A stretch of 64,000 nt of DNA, taken from positions 1,922,001-1,986,000 of the forward strand of contig NZ_CP061379.1 of NCBI RefSeq assembly GCF_015624505.1, in the 5' to 3' direction. This document shows positions 42,551 to 51,877 of this stretch, in pieces (position 1 is the first letter of the stretch; each line of letters begins with the position of its first letter). The translations under genes and the position numbers were made by a program. The notes under the pieces are model-generated. The model ran no database searches, was not told the origin of the DNA, and saw only the letters and a program-made list of their open reading frames with translations. Source of the stretch: Bradyrhizobium commune (GTDB lineage: Bacteria > Pseudomonadota > Alphaproteobacteria > Rhizobiales > Xanthobacteraceae).

Positions 42551-43582
42551 ATGACCATCGTGCCCGTCAGCCGTCGCACGTTCATCAAGTCGTCGACGGC
42601 GCTGACCGCCGGCCTCGTGCTCTCTCCCGCGATCATCGGCCGCGCCGAAGCGGCGACGCTGAAGCTGAAATGCTCCTCCTCGCTACCGAACGATCCGAAA
42701 TACGCCAACGGCCGCGTCTACTACGACAACCTCGTCAAGAATTTGAAGGCGAATGGGCTCGGCGAGCAGGTCGAGGTCGCCTTCTTCCCGGACAACCAGT
42801 TAGGCCAGGAAATCGACGTCATCAATTCGGTGAAGCTTGGCGTCATCGACCTCATGGTGTCGGGCTCGTCGATCTCGGCCAATCTGGTGCCGCTGGTCGG
42901 CACCTTCGACCTCGGTTATCTCTTCGCGAGCTTCGAGCAGCAGACCAAGGCGTTTGACGCCGGCGCCGCCAAGCCGATCGAGGATGCGCTGCTCAAGGGC
43001 GGCAATATCCGCGTCATTGCCTGGGCCTATAATTTCGGCGCGCGCAGCGTGCTGGCGAAGAAGCCGGTGAAGACGCCGGAGGATCTCGCCGGCCTCAAGA
43101 TCAGGACGCTGCCCAATCCCGTCATCACCGAATGCCTGCGCCTGATGGGCGCGGCGGCAACCCCGCTCGCTTTCGGCGAGATCTACACCGCGCTCCAGGC
43201 CGGCGTCCTTGACGGGCTCGAGCACGACGCGCCCACCATCCTCGCCAGCAAGTTCTTCGAGACCTCGAAGCACTATGCGATGACGCAGCACATCTTCTCG
43301 CCGCTCGCGATCTATTTCAGCGACATGACCTTCAACCGCATGGACCCGAAGCTGCGCGAGGGCTTCCTCGACGCGGCGAAGAAGGCGGCGGCCGATAGCC
43401 GCGTCCATGGACGGGCGGTCGAGAAGGAGGCGCTCGCAACGCTCGGCGAGAAGGGTGTGACGGTGATCGAATGCGATCGCGAGGCCTTCCGCAAGCGCGT
43501 CGCTCCGCAGACCGAGAATTTCATGAAGGCGCGGCCGGAATCCAAGCCCGTCATCGACATCATCCGCGCGACGCAAGCCTGA
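42551..43582 (+). CDS. TRAP transporter substrate-binding protein (DctP)
   Basis: A 343-residue periplasmic binding protein. The signal region SRRTFIKSSTALTAGLVLSP has the double arginine of a Tat substrate, cleaved after AEA. The mature part starts TLKLKCSSSLPNDPKYANGR; VEVAFFPDNQLGQEIDVINS and the conserved GLKIRTLPNPVITECLRLMG (ligand-carboxylate arginine) place it in the DctP family. GEIYTALQAGVLDGLEHDAP is the dimer/ligand region. It sits one base before the DctQM permease gene, so they make one transporter. Confidence 0.92.
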   Translation: MTIVPVSRRTFIKSSTALTAGLVLSPAIIGRAEAATLKLKCSSSLPNDPKYANGRVYYDNLVKNLKANGLGEQVEVAFFPDNQLGQEIDVINSVKLGVIDLMVSGSSISANLVPLVGTFDLGYLFASFEQQTKAFDAGAAKPIEDALLKGGNIRVIAWAYNFGARSVLAKKPVKTPEDLAGLKIRTLPNPVITECLRLMGAAATPLAFGEIYTALQAGVLDGLEHDAPTILASKFFETSKHYAMTQHIFSPLAIYFSDMTFNRMDPKLREGFLDAAKKAAADSRVHGRAVEKEALATLGEKGVTVIECDREAFRKRVAPQTENFMKARPESKPVIDIIRATQA

Positions 43583-43583
43583 G

Positions 43584-45473
43584 ATGGCCAAATCGGAAAT
43601 GGCCGAGTCTCAAATGGCGATGACAGGCGCCATGTCGCTCTCCGGCGCCTGGCACGGGAGCGTCGCCCTGTTGCTTCGCGTGAGCGACGCCATCGCAGCC
43701 GTCCTTCTGGCTGCCGACCTCGTGGTGGTCTGCGGCTCCGTGTTGCTGCGTTACCTCTTCAACGCACCGGTCGAATGGTCCGATGACGTCGCGCGCGGAT
43801 TGATGGTCGGCTCCGCCTTCTTCGGTGCGGCGAGTGCGCTCGCGCGCGGCGAGAATGTCGGCGTGTCCTTCTTCCGCGACCTGCTGCCATTGCGGCTGCG
43901 CACGCTGGTCGATGCCGCGAGCGCACTCCTGATCATGCTGATCTCCGCCTATGTTGCCTACAACGCGGTCAAGCTGGGCTCGCTCACGGCGGGACAGACC
44001 ACGGGATCGGGCCTGCCGCTGGAGCTGACATTCTATCCGATGGGAATCGGCGCGCTGTTCATGACAGTGTTCGCGATCGATCATCTCTGCGCCCGGCCGC
44101 TTCCCGATATCGTCAAGGGCCTCGTTGCCATTGCCGTCGCGACCGGCCTTTATCTGGCCTGGGATTATGTGTCGCCGTCCTCGGTACCGTCGGCAGGCAC
44201 GCTGATGCTGATCGGCTTCTTCGCAACGCTGTTCGGCGGCTTGCCGATCGGTTTTGCGCTGGCGCTCGCGGCGCTGATCTTCATCTGGGTCGAAGGCGCG
44301 CTGCCCGGCGTCATCTTCGCCCAGCAGATGGCGCGGGGCATCGACAATTTCGTGCTGCTGGCGATCCCGTTCTTCATCCTCGTCGGCTACCTGATGGAAG
44401 CCAACGGCATGTCGGTGCGTCTGATCGAGCTGTTGCAGCGCGCCGTGGGGCGCATGCGCGGCGGGCTCAATGTCGTGATGGTGGCCTCGATGGTGCTGTT
44501 CTCCGGCATCTCGGGCTCGAAGATGGCCGATGTCGCGGCCGTCGGCTCCGTGCTGATTCCGGCCGCGCGGCGTTCGAAGCAGAACCCCGGCGGTGCGGTG
44601 GCGCTGCTTGCCGCGTCCGCAGTGATGGCGGAAACCATTCCGCCCTGCATCAACCTGATCATCTTGGGCTTCGTCGCGAACTTGTCGATCGGCGGGCTCT
44701 TCATCGCAGGACTGCTGCCGGCGGCGCTGATGGCACTGGTGCTGATCGTGGTGTCGATCATCTTCGGCAAGCGCCCGGCTGATGCCGGGGAGATCGAGCC
44801 GCAGGTACCGGTTTCGGGCCTCTGGAGCGGCGCGATCGCCTCATTCGGCCTGATCTTCATGATCTTCTTCGGCTTCAAGAGCGGCTTTGCCACGGCGACC
44901 GAGATCTCCGCCTTCGCGGTGGCCTATGCGATTGTCGTCGGCAGCGTCGTGTTCCGCGAACTCAGCTTCAAGACGGCCGCGCACAGCTTTGTCCAGGCCG
45001 CGACGCGCGCGGGACTCGTGCTGTTCATCGTTGCCGCCGCGCAATCGCTCGCCTTCACGCTGACCTTGCAGCAGGTGCCGCATGCGGTCGGCGATTTCAT
45101 GCTGGGGCTATCGAAGACCAGCGGCGTCTGGCTGTTCATCCTGCTCGCGATCGCAGTGCTGATCGTGATGGGCTCTGTGCTGGAGGGCGCCGCCGCGCTC
45201 ATCATCTTCGGGCCGCTGCTTTTGCCGGTGGCAGTGCAGCTCGGTGTCGATCCTCTGCATTTCGGCGTCGTGCTCGTCATCGCGATGGGCATCGGCCTGT
45301 TCGCGCCGCCGCTCGGGCTCGGGCTTTACGGCGCCTGCCTGATCGGCAATGTGCCGATCGAGCAGACGGTGAAGCCGATCATGGGCTATCTCGGCCTGTT
45401 GTTCCTCTGCTTGCTCGTCATCGCCTTCGTGCCATGGCTGTCGACCGCGCTGCCGCGTGCGTTCGGCTACTAA
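43584..45473 (+). CDS. TRAP transporter fused small and large permease (DctQM)
   Basis: A 629-residue membrane protein joining both TRAP permease parts. Residues about 25-175 are DctQ-like (four helices; FNAPVEWSDDVARGLMVGSA), and about 205-629 are DctM-like. The latter has ADVAAVGSVLIPAARRS and AVMAETIPPCINLIILGFVA, the usual large-subunit sequences. It uses the sodium gradient for uptake of an organic acid. The hydroxyacid dehydrogenase gene 12 bp on suggests that a 2-hydroxy or 2-keto acid is carried; that is inference. Confidence 0.92.
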   Translation: MAKSEMAESQMAMTGAMSLSGAWHGSVALLLRVSDAIAAVLLAADLVVVCGSVLLRYLFNAPVEWSDDVARGLMVGSAFFGAASALARGENVGVSFFRDLLPLRLRTLVDAASALLIMLISAYVAYNAVKLGSLTAGQTTGSGLPLELTFYPMGIGALFMTVFAIDHLCARPLPDIVKGLVAIAVATGLYLAWDYVSPSSVPSAGTLMLIGFFATLFGGLPIGFALALAALIFIWVEGALPGVIFAQQMARGIDNFVLLAIPFFILVGYLMEANGMSVRLIELLQRAVGRMRGGLNVVMVASMVLFSGISGSKMADVAAVGSVLIPAARRSKQNPGGAVALLAASAVMAETIPPCINLIILGFVANLSIGGLFIAGLLPAALMALVLIVVSIIFGKRPADAGEIEPQVPVSGLWSGAIASFGLIFMIFFGFKSGFATATEISAFAVAYAIVVGSVVFRELSFKTAAHSFVQAATRAGLVLFIVAAAQSLAFTLTLQQVPHAVGDFMLGLSKTSGVWLFILLAIAVLIVMGSVLEGAAALIIFGPLLLPVAVQLGVDPLHFGVVLVIAMGIGLFAPPLGLGLYGACLIGNVPIEQTVKPIMGYLGLLFLCLLVIAFVPWLSTALPRAFGY

Positions 45474-45485
45474 GGGAGTATCATT

Positions 45486-46463
45486 GTGAAAGTCCTGCTG
45501 GCCCACACGCCCGAGATGCGCCGCAATTACTACGGCGATCGCAGCCTGAACGGCCTGCGGTCGATTGCGGATGTGATCCTGCACGAGGGCGGCCAGCCGC
45601 TGGACGCAGCCGGCCTCGTGCGCGCCGCGAAAGATGCCGACATCATCGTCGCCGATCGCATGACCGAAGGTCGCGGCGAGATCTTTCCGCAGCTGCCGCA
45701 TCTTCGCGCCTTCGTCCGCTGCGCCGTCGACATCCGCAACATCGATGTCGAGGCCGCATCGCACGAAGGCGTGCTCGTGACCCGCGCCGGTCCCGGCTTC
45801 GTGCAGGCGGTCGCCGAGCTCGCACTCGGCTTCATGGTCGATCTCTCCCGCGGCGTGTCGCGGACGACGGCCGACTATCACGCCGGCCGCAGGCCCGAGG
45901 CGCGGATGGGCCGCCAGCTCGCCGGCAGCAAGATCGGCATCATCGGCTATGGCAGCATCGGGCGTCATCTCTCCGAGATCGCGAAGGTGTTGCGCATGGA
46001 GGTGCTGGTCTCAGATCCCTTCGCTGAAGTCAGCGACAGCGCGATCAGGCAGGTTGGTCTCGATGAACTTCTTGCCGCATCGGACTATGTTGTTTGCCTC
46101 GCCATCGCCAATGAGCAGACCGAGAAGCTGATCGGAGAGGCGGCACTCGGGCGCATGCAGAGGCACGCCGTGTTCCTCAATCTGTCTCGCGGCAATCTCG
46201 TCGACGAGGCTGCACTTGCCAGGGCGCTGCTCGGGAACCGCATCGCCGGCGCGGCCATGGATGTCGGGCGCGCGCCCGACCAGATGCCGACGCCGGAGCT
46301 GGCGAAGCTTCCGAACGTCATCGCCACGCCGCATGTCGGCGGGCTGACGCCGCAGGCGATCGAATATCAGTCGCTGGAGACCGTGCGGCAGGTCGACGCG
46401 ATCATCAAGGGCGAGGCGCCGCAGGGCGCCGTCAACGCCGATCGCTGGACGCGCCGGCCGTGA
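45486..46463 (+). CDS. D-2-hydroxyacid dehydrogenase family protein, unusual active site
   Basis: A 325-residue NAD-dependent dehydrogenase starting at GTG 45486, with AAGGGAG nine bases upstream. The Rossmann motif GSKIGIIGYGSIGRHLSEIA and the domain pieces CLAIANEQTEKLIGEAALGR, NLSRGNLVDEAALARALLG (catalytic Arg) and VIATPHVGGLTPQ (catalytic His) are standard. The glutamate normally found in the DV-x-x-x-EP motif is absent: it reads MDVGRAPDQMPTPELAKLPN. Either another residue does this job or the chemistry differs. It is the third gene of the TRAP operon and is convergent with the binding-protein gene at 46470. Confidence 0.85.
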   Translation: MKVLLAHTPEMRRNYYGDRSLNGLRSIADVILHEGGQPLDAAGLVRAAKDADIIVADRMTEGRGEIFPQLPHLRAFVRCAVDIRNIDVEAASHEGVLVTRAGPGFVQAVAELALGFMVDLSRGVSRTTADYHAGRRPEARMGRQLAGSKIGIIGYGSIGRHLSEIAKVLRMEVLVSDPFAEVSDSAIRQVGLDELLAASDYVVCLAIANEQTEKLIGEAALGRMQRHAVFLNLSRGNLVDEAALARALLGNRIAGAAMDVGRAPDQMPTPELAKLPNVIATPHVGGLTPQAIEYQSLETVRQVDAIIKGEAPQGAVNADRWTRRP

Positions 46464-46469
46464 ACGGCG

Positions 46470-47636
46470 TTACAGACGATCAACCGCCTTGAACGTCCCG
46501 TCCTTCTGGATCACCGTCAAAAACACCTTCGGCGGCGTGTCGATGGCGCGGGCGCCGACGGTGATGATGTTGCCGCTGATGTCGAAGCGGCCGATGTCGT
46601 TGACCACACGCAGCAACCCCGCGCGCGTCGGATTGGGTCCGAGGCTTTCCAGCGCCGCCGCGGTGAGGCGGCCGGACAAATAGCCCTCGAGCGACACGAA
46701 ATCCGGCGGCAGCGTCGGATCGAACGCCTTCTGCGCCGCCTGATAGTCGGCGACGACCTTGAGCGAGCGATCCCAGGGAAACGGCACGACCTGCGAGACG
46801 ATGACGCCTTCGCCATCGGGGCCGAGCTCGTGGGCGAGCGCGTTGGCGCCGACGAAGGAGATGTTGACGAAGGTCGGGTAGGCGCCGCTGCGATGCGCGA
46901 GCTTGATGAATTCGGCGCAGGGCCCGTAGGTCCCGACCATGACGATGGCCTCGGGCTCGGCGCGCCTGATCATCCGCCAGGCCGAACCGACCGCGCGAGT
47001 GTTGCGCTCGAAGGTGCCTTCGGCGGCAAGCTCGAGGCCGCGTTTGGCCAGCGCGCTCTTCACGCCGGCAAGACCGTCGCGGCCGAAGGAGTCGTCCTGG
47101 TAGAAGATGCCGATGCGGGTGAAGTGGCGATCTTCCGTGAGGTGCTTGATCCACGCCTCGGCCTCCGCGCCATAGCTCGCGCGGATGTTGACGACGTTCG
47201 GAAGTTCGAGGTCGCGCAGGAATTCTGCGCCGCTGAACGGACCGATGAAAGGAACGTTGCGCGCGCTGGTGATCGGAATGGTCGCCATCGCGGTCGGGGT
47301 GCCCACCGCGCCGATCAGCGCGAACACCCTGTCGTCCTCGATCAACCGCAGCGTCTGCACCACCGAACGGTCGGGATCGTAGCCGTCGTCGCGGCTGATG
47401 AGTTGCAGCTTGCGGCCATGGATGCCGCCCTTCGCGTTGATCTCGGTGAAGGCCGCGACGATGCCCTGCCGCATGCGCTGCCCGAGCGCGGAGGACGGAC
47501 CTTCGAGCGCCGCCGCCTGACCGAACAGGATCGCATCCTCGCTGACGCCGACCTCCTCGCCGCTGGCCGCGCGCGCGGCCATGGCCAGCAGCGTGACGGC
47601 GAGGGCGAGACGTATCGCTGATCGAAACGATTTCAT
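46470..47636 (-). CDS. branched-chain amino acid-type ABC substrate-binding protein
   Basis: A 388-residue periplasmic protein of the LivJ/HAAT family, starting at 47636 (MKSFRSAIRLALAVTLLAMA), signal peptide to about ASGEE. It reads VSEDAILFGQAAALEGPSSA, INAKGGIHGRKLQLISRDDG and FALIGAVGTPTAMATIPITS; later VVNIRASYGAEAEAWIKHLT and FGRDGLAGVKSALAKRGLEL. No Liv permease or ATPase genes follow, so it is a lone binding protein or acts with a distant transporter. Receptor use is also possible, given the sensory gene beside it. Confidence 0.88.
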   Translation of the reverse strand: MKSFRSAIRLALAVTLLAMAARAASGEEVGVSEDAILFGQAAALEGPSSALGQRMRQGIVAAFTEINAKGGIHGRKLQLISRDDGYDPDRSVVQTLRLIEDDRVFALIGAVGTPTAMATIPITSARNVPFIGPFSGAEFLRDLELPNVVNIRASYGAEAEAWIKHLTEDRHFTRIGIFYQDDSFGRDGLAGVKSALAKRGLELAAEGTFERNTRAVGSAWRMIRRAEPEAIVMVGTYGPCAEFIKLAHRSGAYPTFVNISFVGANALAHELGPDGEGVIVSQVVPFPWDRSLKVVADYQAAQKAFDPTLPPDFVSLEGYLSGRLTAAALESLGPNPTRAGLLRVVNDIGRFDISGNIITVGARAIDTPPKVFLTVIQKDGTFKAVDRL

Positions 47637-47924
47637 CAGGCGGTCATGCCAGATCCAGGGGAGTGTCGAGCAAATGATATCCCAGCAGCCTGAATAGCTC
47701 GCTAACCGGCGACGCACCGGGCCCTCCGTACTATTCCGGGTAAAATCGGCAAATTATCTCCACCGCGCCCGATCGCGCGCGCAGTTCATTAACTAAGCCG
47801 TGCAATGCGGGAAAGCCGGGTTCCGAAATTGTGCAGTTCTTAACTGCGGTCCTTGTCCGATTGCCGCCCCGGCGGTTCAACCAGAAGTTCAGTCCGCCGC
47901 GGAGAGGGGACGACGGCTTTACGG

Positions 47925-50354
47925 ATGGGCGATCGCGATCAGAATGATCAGGATCGGAAACGCGTGACCGGGGGGTGGCGCGCCGCGCCGTTGCTCGGGT
48001 TCTATCGTCCTGCGCTGGTCGCAGCCGGCGTCGGTCTCCTGTTTTCGCTCGCGGGCGCGGCCGCGGTGGCGCGCTGGGAAGACCGCGTCAACAGAATCGA
48101 GTTCGAGAGCGCGGCCGAGACCGAAGCCATCGTCATGCAGAACGGCATGAACGAATATATCAGCCGGCTCGTCGCGCTGCGCACCCTGTTCGAATCCGCC
48201 AACGAGGAAATCACCCGCAGCGAGTTCGAGACCTTCAGCGTAAGGCTGTTCGAGCGCCATCCGGGCATGCTGCGCATCGCCTGGTTGCCGCGCGTCAACC
48301 GCAAGGAACGCGCCGAATACGAGGCGGCCGCGGTCGCGGACGGCATCTCCAGCTATCGCATCAAGTCGCTCCAGGGCGAGGGTTTTGGAGTCGCGCCGCA
48401 GAGCGACGAATATTTTCCGGTGTTCTACTCGACCCAGCCGAAGACCTCGCCGGTCTACGGCATGGATTACGCGACCATTCCGGAACGACGCGTGGCCCTC
48501 GAGCGTGCGCGCGACAACGACCGGATCGCCGGCATTCGCACGCGCCTTTATCAGCAACGCGAGGACGGCCGGTTGCCCGATGTTCTCGTGGCCGTTCCAG
48601 TCTACGCCAAGGGCACGTCACGCGAGACGATCGCGGACCGGCGCCGCAATCTTGCAGGCTACGTCGTCGGCGTGTTCGACCTGCCGCTGCTGATGCAGGG
48701 CATCCGCGTCACGACCGGGGCAAACCCGGCGATCAGCGTCAACATCTATCCGCCCTTCACGGGGCAGATCATCAGCCTCGAAGAGGAACTGCCGGATTAT
48801 TCGTCCGCCGCCACCGCGCCCCAGTCGATGCGCGACGTCGCGCGGGACCTGCACTGGTCCGGCCATCTCAGGATCGGGGATACCGACTGGCAGGTGCGCG
48901 CAATGCCGACGGCCGGAGGCCCGTTGGAGATGACCTATGACCGCGCGGTCGCGGTCATCACCGTCGGCATATTGCTGACGCTGTCGCTTGCGACCTACCT
49001 GATGCTCGCCAGCCGTAATTCGCGCCGGCTGTCGCTGGCCAATCGCCGCGTACTGGAGCTTGCGCAAACCGACATCCTGACTGGATTGCCGAACCGCGCC
49101 TTCTTCCTCGCCCGGCTCGACGAGCTCAACGGCGAGCTCCGGGATCGCGGATCGACCTTCTCGATCCAGATGCTCGATCTCGACCGCTTCAAGAACGTCA
49201 ACGACTCGCTCGGCCATGGCGCCGGCGACGTGCTGCTGCGCCAGGTGGCGCAGCGGCTGAAATCCGCAGTGCGCGCCACCGATGTGCTGGCGCGCCTCGG
49301 CGGCGACGAATTCGCCATCATCCAGGAGGGCTGCGAGGATCAGCGGATCTGCTCGACCGAGCTCGCGGCGCGGATCGCCAAGCTCGTGGCCGAGCCGTTC
49401 CTCCTGCCTGGACACCGCGTCGAGATCGGTACCAGCATCGGCATTGCGATCGCGCCGGATCACGGCAGCGACCAGGAGCAACTCCTGAAGAAGGCCGACC
49501 TTGCGCTCTATCGCTCGAAATCGGCGGGCCGCAATTGCTTCACCATCTACGACGAGGCGATGTCGGCCGAGCTCGAGGCGCGCAACACGCTGGAAGGCGA
49601 TCTGCGCGACGCCATCGCGCGCTGCCAGCTCGAGGTGCACTATCAGCCCTTCATGGATGCCAATAACGGTGCGCGGCGCGGCTTCGAGGCGCTGGTGCGC
49701 TGGCGGCATCCGGCCCGCGGCCTGATCCCGCCGGACCAGTTCATTGCGCTCGCCGAAGAGACCGGGCTGATCGTGCCGCTCGGCGAATTCGTGCTGCGGC
49801 GAGCCTGCGCCGACGCTGCCACCTGGCCCTCCGGGCTGATGGTGGCCGTGAACCTGTCGCCGATCCAGTTCAAGGAAGCCGATCTGTTCGACGTCATCTG
49901 CGCAGCGCTGAGGGATTCCGGCCTGGCGCCGCACCGGCTCGAGATCGAGATCACCGAGTCCGTCCTGTTGGAGCGCGGCGCCGAGAACCATGCCTTCATG
50001 GAGCGGCTGAAGCATCTCGGCATCGAGCTCGCGCTGGACGATTTCGGCACCGGCTATTCGTCGCTGAGCTATCTTACGGCGTTTCCGTTCGACAAGATCA
50101 AGATCGACAAGTCGTTCATCCGCAACCTCACGCACCAGCCGCGCTCTTCCGCCATCATTTCCTCGATCGTGACGCTGGCGCGCGGGCTCGACATGTCGGT
50201 CACCGCCGAGGGCGTCGAGACAAGCGAGGAGTATGAACGCCTGAAGGCGCTCGGCATCAATTTCGCGCAAGGTTATCTGTTCGGGCGTCCGCAGCCGGTC
50301 GGCCAGATCGACCTCGACGAGCCCGTTCAGTCTTCCCAGCGCGACGCCGCCTGA
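47925..50354 (+). CDS. CHASE-GGDEF-EAL cyclic-di-GMP protein
   Basis: An 809-residue membrane receptor. From the ATG at 47925 (MGDRDQNDQDRKRVTGGW): first helix about 26-46, a CHASE sensor about 75-300 (IAWLPRVNRKERAEYEAAAV), second helix about 345-365. The GGDEF domain has RLGGDEFAIIQEG at about 455-470, and the EAL domain has GFEALVRWRHPARGLIPPDQ and LDDFGTGYSSLSYLTAFPFD. Both GGDEF and EAL motifs are intact, so it may both make and break c-di-GMP in response to an extracytoplasmic signal. The frame also extends to a TTG at 47853. Confidence 0.92.
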   Translation: MGDRDQNDQDRKRVTGGWRAAPLLGFYRPALVAAGVGLLFSLAGAAAVARWEDRVNRIEFESAAETEAIVMQNGMNEYISRLVALRTLFESANEEITRSEFETFSVRLFERHPGMLRIAWLPRVNRKERAEYEAAAVADGISSYRIKSLQGEGFGVAPQSDEYFPVFYSTQPKTSPVYGMDYATIPERRVALERARDNDRIAGIRTRLYQQREDGRLPDVLVAVPVYAKGTSRETIADRRRNLAGYVVGVFDLPLLMQGIRVTTGANPAISVNIYPPFTGQIISLEEELPDYSSAATAPQSMRDVARDLHWSGHLRIGDTDWQVRAMPTAGGPLEMTYDRAVAVITVGILLTLSLATYLMLASRNSRRLSLANRRVLELAQTDILTGLPNRAFFLARLDELNGELRDRGSTFSIQMLDLDRFKNVNDSLGHGAGDVLLRQVAQRLKSAVRATDVLARLGGDEFAIIQEGCEDQRICSTELAARIAKLVAEPFLLPGHRVEIGTSIGIAIAPDHGSDQEQLLKKADLALYRSKSAGRNCFTIYDEAMSAELEARNTLEGDLRDAIARCQLEVHYQPFMDANNGARRGFEALVRWRHPARGLIPPDQFIALAEETGLIVPLGEFVLRRACADAATWPSGLMVAVNLSPIQFKEADLFDVICAALRDSGLAPHRLEIEITESVLLERGAENHAFMERLKHLGIELALDDFGTGYSSLSYLTAFPFDKIKIDKSFIRNLTHQPRSSAIISSIVTLARGLDMSVTAEGVETSEEYERLKALGINFAQGYLFGRPQPVGQIDLDEPVQSSQRDAA

Positions 50355-50364
50355 GCAAATAGGC

Positions 50365-51738
50365 ATGCGCGAAAAGCGCTTGACCCAGGCGCCCCCGGAT
50401 GGTCCGAAGGACCGTCCAGGGATGAAATACGAAAAGATGCGGCTTCCATTCTTCTATGGCTGGATCGTGGTCGCGGTGACCTTTGTCACCATGGCCATCG
50501 GCGTCAACGCGCGCACCGCCTTCTCATTGTTCTTTCCGCCGATCATCTCCGAGTTCGGCTGGGAGCGCGGCGTCACTGCCGGCGCCTTCTCGTTCGGTTT
50601 CGTTGCGTCGGCGATCGCGAGCCCGCTGATCGGCCGGCTGATGGATCGCGCCGGGCCGCGTGCGGTGATGGAACTCGGCGTCGTGCTGATGGGGGGCGGG
50701 CTGTTGCTGGCCCCGGTCACCAGTCAGCCCTGGCATCTCTATGTCACGATGGGCGTGATGGTCGGCGCCGGCTCCGTGTGTCTCGGCTATTCCGGCCAGT
50801 CGCTGTTCCTGCCGAACTGGTTCATCCGCACGCGCGGCTTTGCCATCGGCATCGCCTTCGCCGGTGTCGGCATCGGTTCGGTGACGTTGCTGCCCTGGGT
50901 GCAGCACATGATCGAGCAGACCAGCTGGCGCACCGCCTGCACCGCGATGGGCCTGATGATCCTGATCGTGCTCGCGCCGATCAATCTGTTCCTGCACAAG
51001 CGGCCCGAGGATATCGGCTTGCGGCCGGACGGTGATGCCGCACCCAGCGCGGGTGCCGCGAAGCCGGTCTCCAACATCGTCGATCCCGTGTGGGCCAGCA
51101 CCGAATGGACGCTTCGGCGCGCGCTTGCGACGGCGCGGTTCTGGTGGATCGCACTCGGCTATTTCGGCGGCCTGTACATCTGGTACGCGGTGCAGGTGCA
51201 CCAGACCAAATTCCTGCTCGACATCGGTTTCAGCCCGAGCGTCGCAGTGTGGGCGCTCGGCGCCGTCAGCCTGCTCGGCATTCCCGGCCAGATCTTCCTC
51301 GGTCACATCTCGGACCGGATCGGACGGGAATGGGTGTGGGCAATCAGCTGCGCCGGCTTTGCGATCTGCTTCGCGGCGCTGATCGCGCTGAAATACCAGC
51401 CCTCGCTCTGGCTGGTCTATCTGATGGTGTTCACGCAAGGCGCGCTCGGCTATGGCCTGACCTCGATCATGGGCGCGGTGGTGTTCGAGATTTTTGGCGG
51501 CAGGCACCAGGGCAGCATCTTCGGCATGATCATGCTCGCGGCATTGGCGGGTGGCGCTTCCGGTCCCTGGGTGACCGGCTTCCTCTACGATCGTGCCGGC
51601 GACTACACGCTCGCCTTCGCTATCGCCATGGTCATGAGCGGCCTGTCCGCGCTGTCGATCTGGCAGGCCTCGCCGCGCAAGGTGCGGGCGGTCGCCGGCC
51701 GGCTCCACAGGCTGAAGACTGGAACCCCCGCAGAATAA
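50365..51738 (+). CDS. MFS transporter (monocarboxylate/OFA-like)
   Basis: A 457-residue twelve-helix permease. The start may be 50365 (MREKRLTQAPPDG) or ATG 50422 (MKYEKMRLPFFYGWIVV); the first helix follows the second. It has IGVNARTAFSLFFPPIISEF, the GRLMDRAGPRAVMELGVVLM family A-motif, and LGYSGQSLFLPNWFIRTRGF. The pattern is that of monocarboxylate/oxalate-formate MFS members. It sits between two GGDEF-EAL genes, ten bases after the first, but I see no link in function. Confidence 0.85.
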   Translation: MREKRLTQAPPDGPKDRPGMKYEKMRLPFFYGWIVVAVTFVTMAIGVNARTAFSLFFPPIISEFGWERGVTAGAFSFGFVASAIASPLIGRLMDRAGPRAVMELGVVLMGGGLLLAPVTSQPWHLYVTMGVMVGAGSVCLGYSGQSLFLPNWFIRTRGFAIGIAFAGVGIGSVTLLPWVQHMIEQTSWRTACTAMGLMILIVLAPINLFLHKRPEDIGLRPDGDAAPSAGAAKPVSNIVDPVWASTEWTLRRALATARFWWIALGYFGGLYIWYAVQVHQTKFLLDIGFSPSVAVWALGAVSLLGIPGQIFLGHISDRIGREWVWAISCAGFAICFAALIALKYQPSLWLVYLMVFTQGALGYGLTSIMGAVVFEIFGGRHQGSIFGMIMLAALAGGASGPWVTGFLYDRAGDYTLAFAIAMVMSGLSALSIWQASPRKVRAVAGRLHRLKTGTPAE

Positions 51739-51877
51739 GTTCCAAACGGAGCAAGATACCTTCGCCGCCTTCGCGGAATGTTAAGCATGTCGCGTCTTGG
51801 CGGGACGCAAGCCGGTTGCAAGAACGTCTTGGACACCATCGGAGCGTTAACTTGGGGCCGATTGCCGCATCTTCCCG

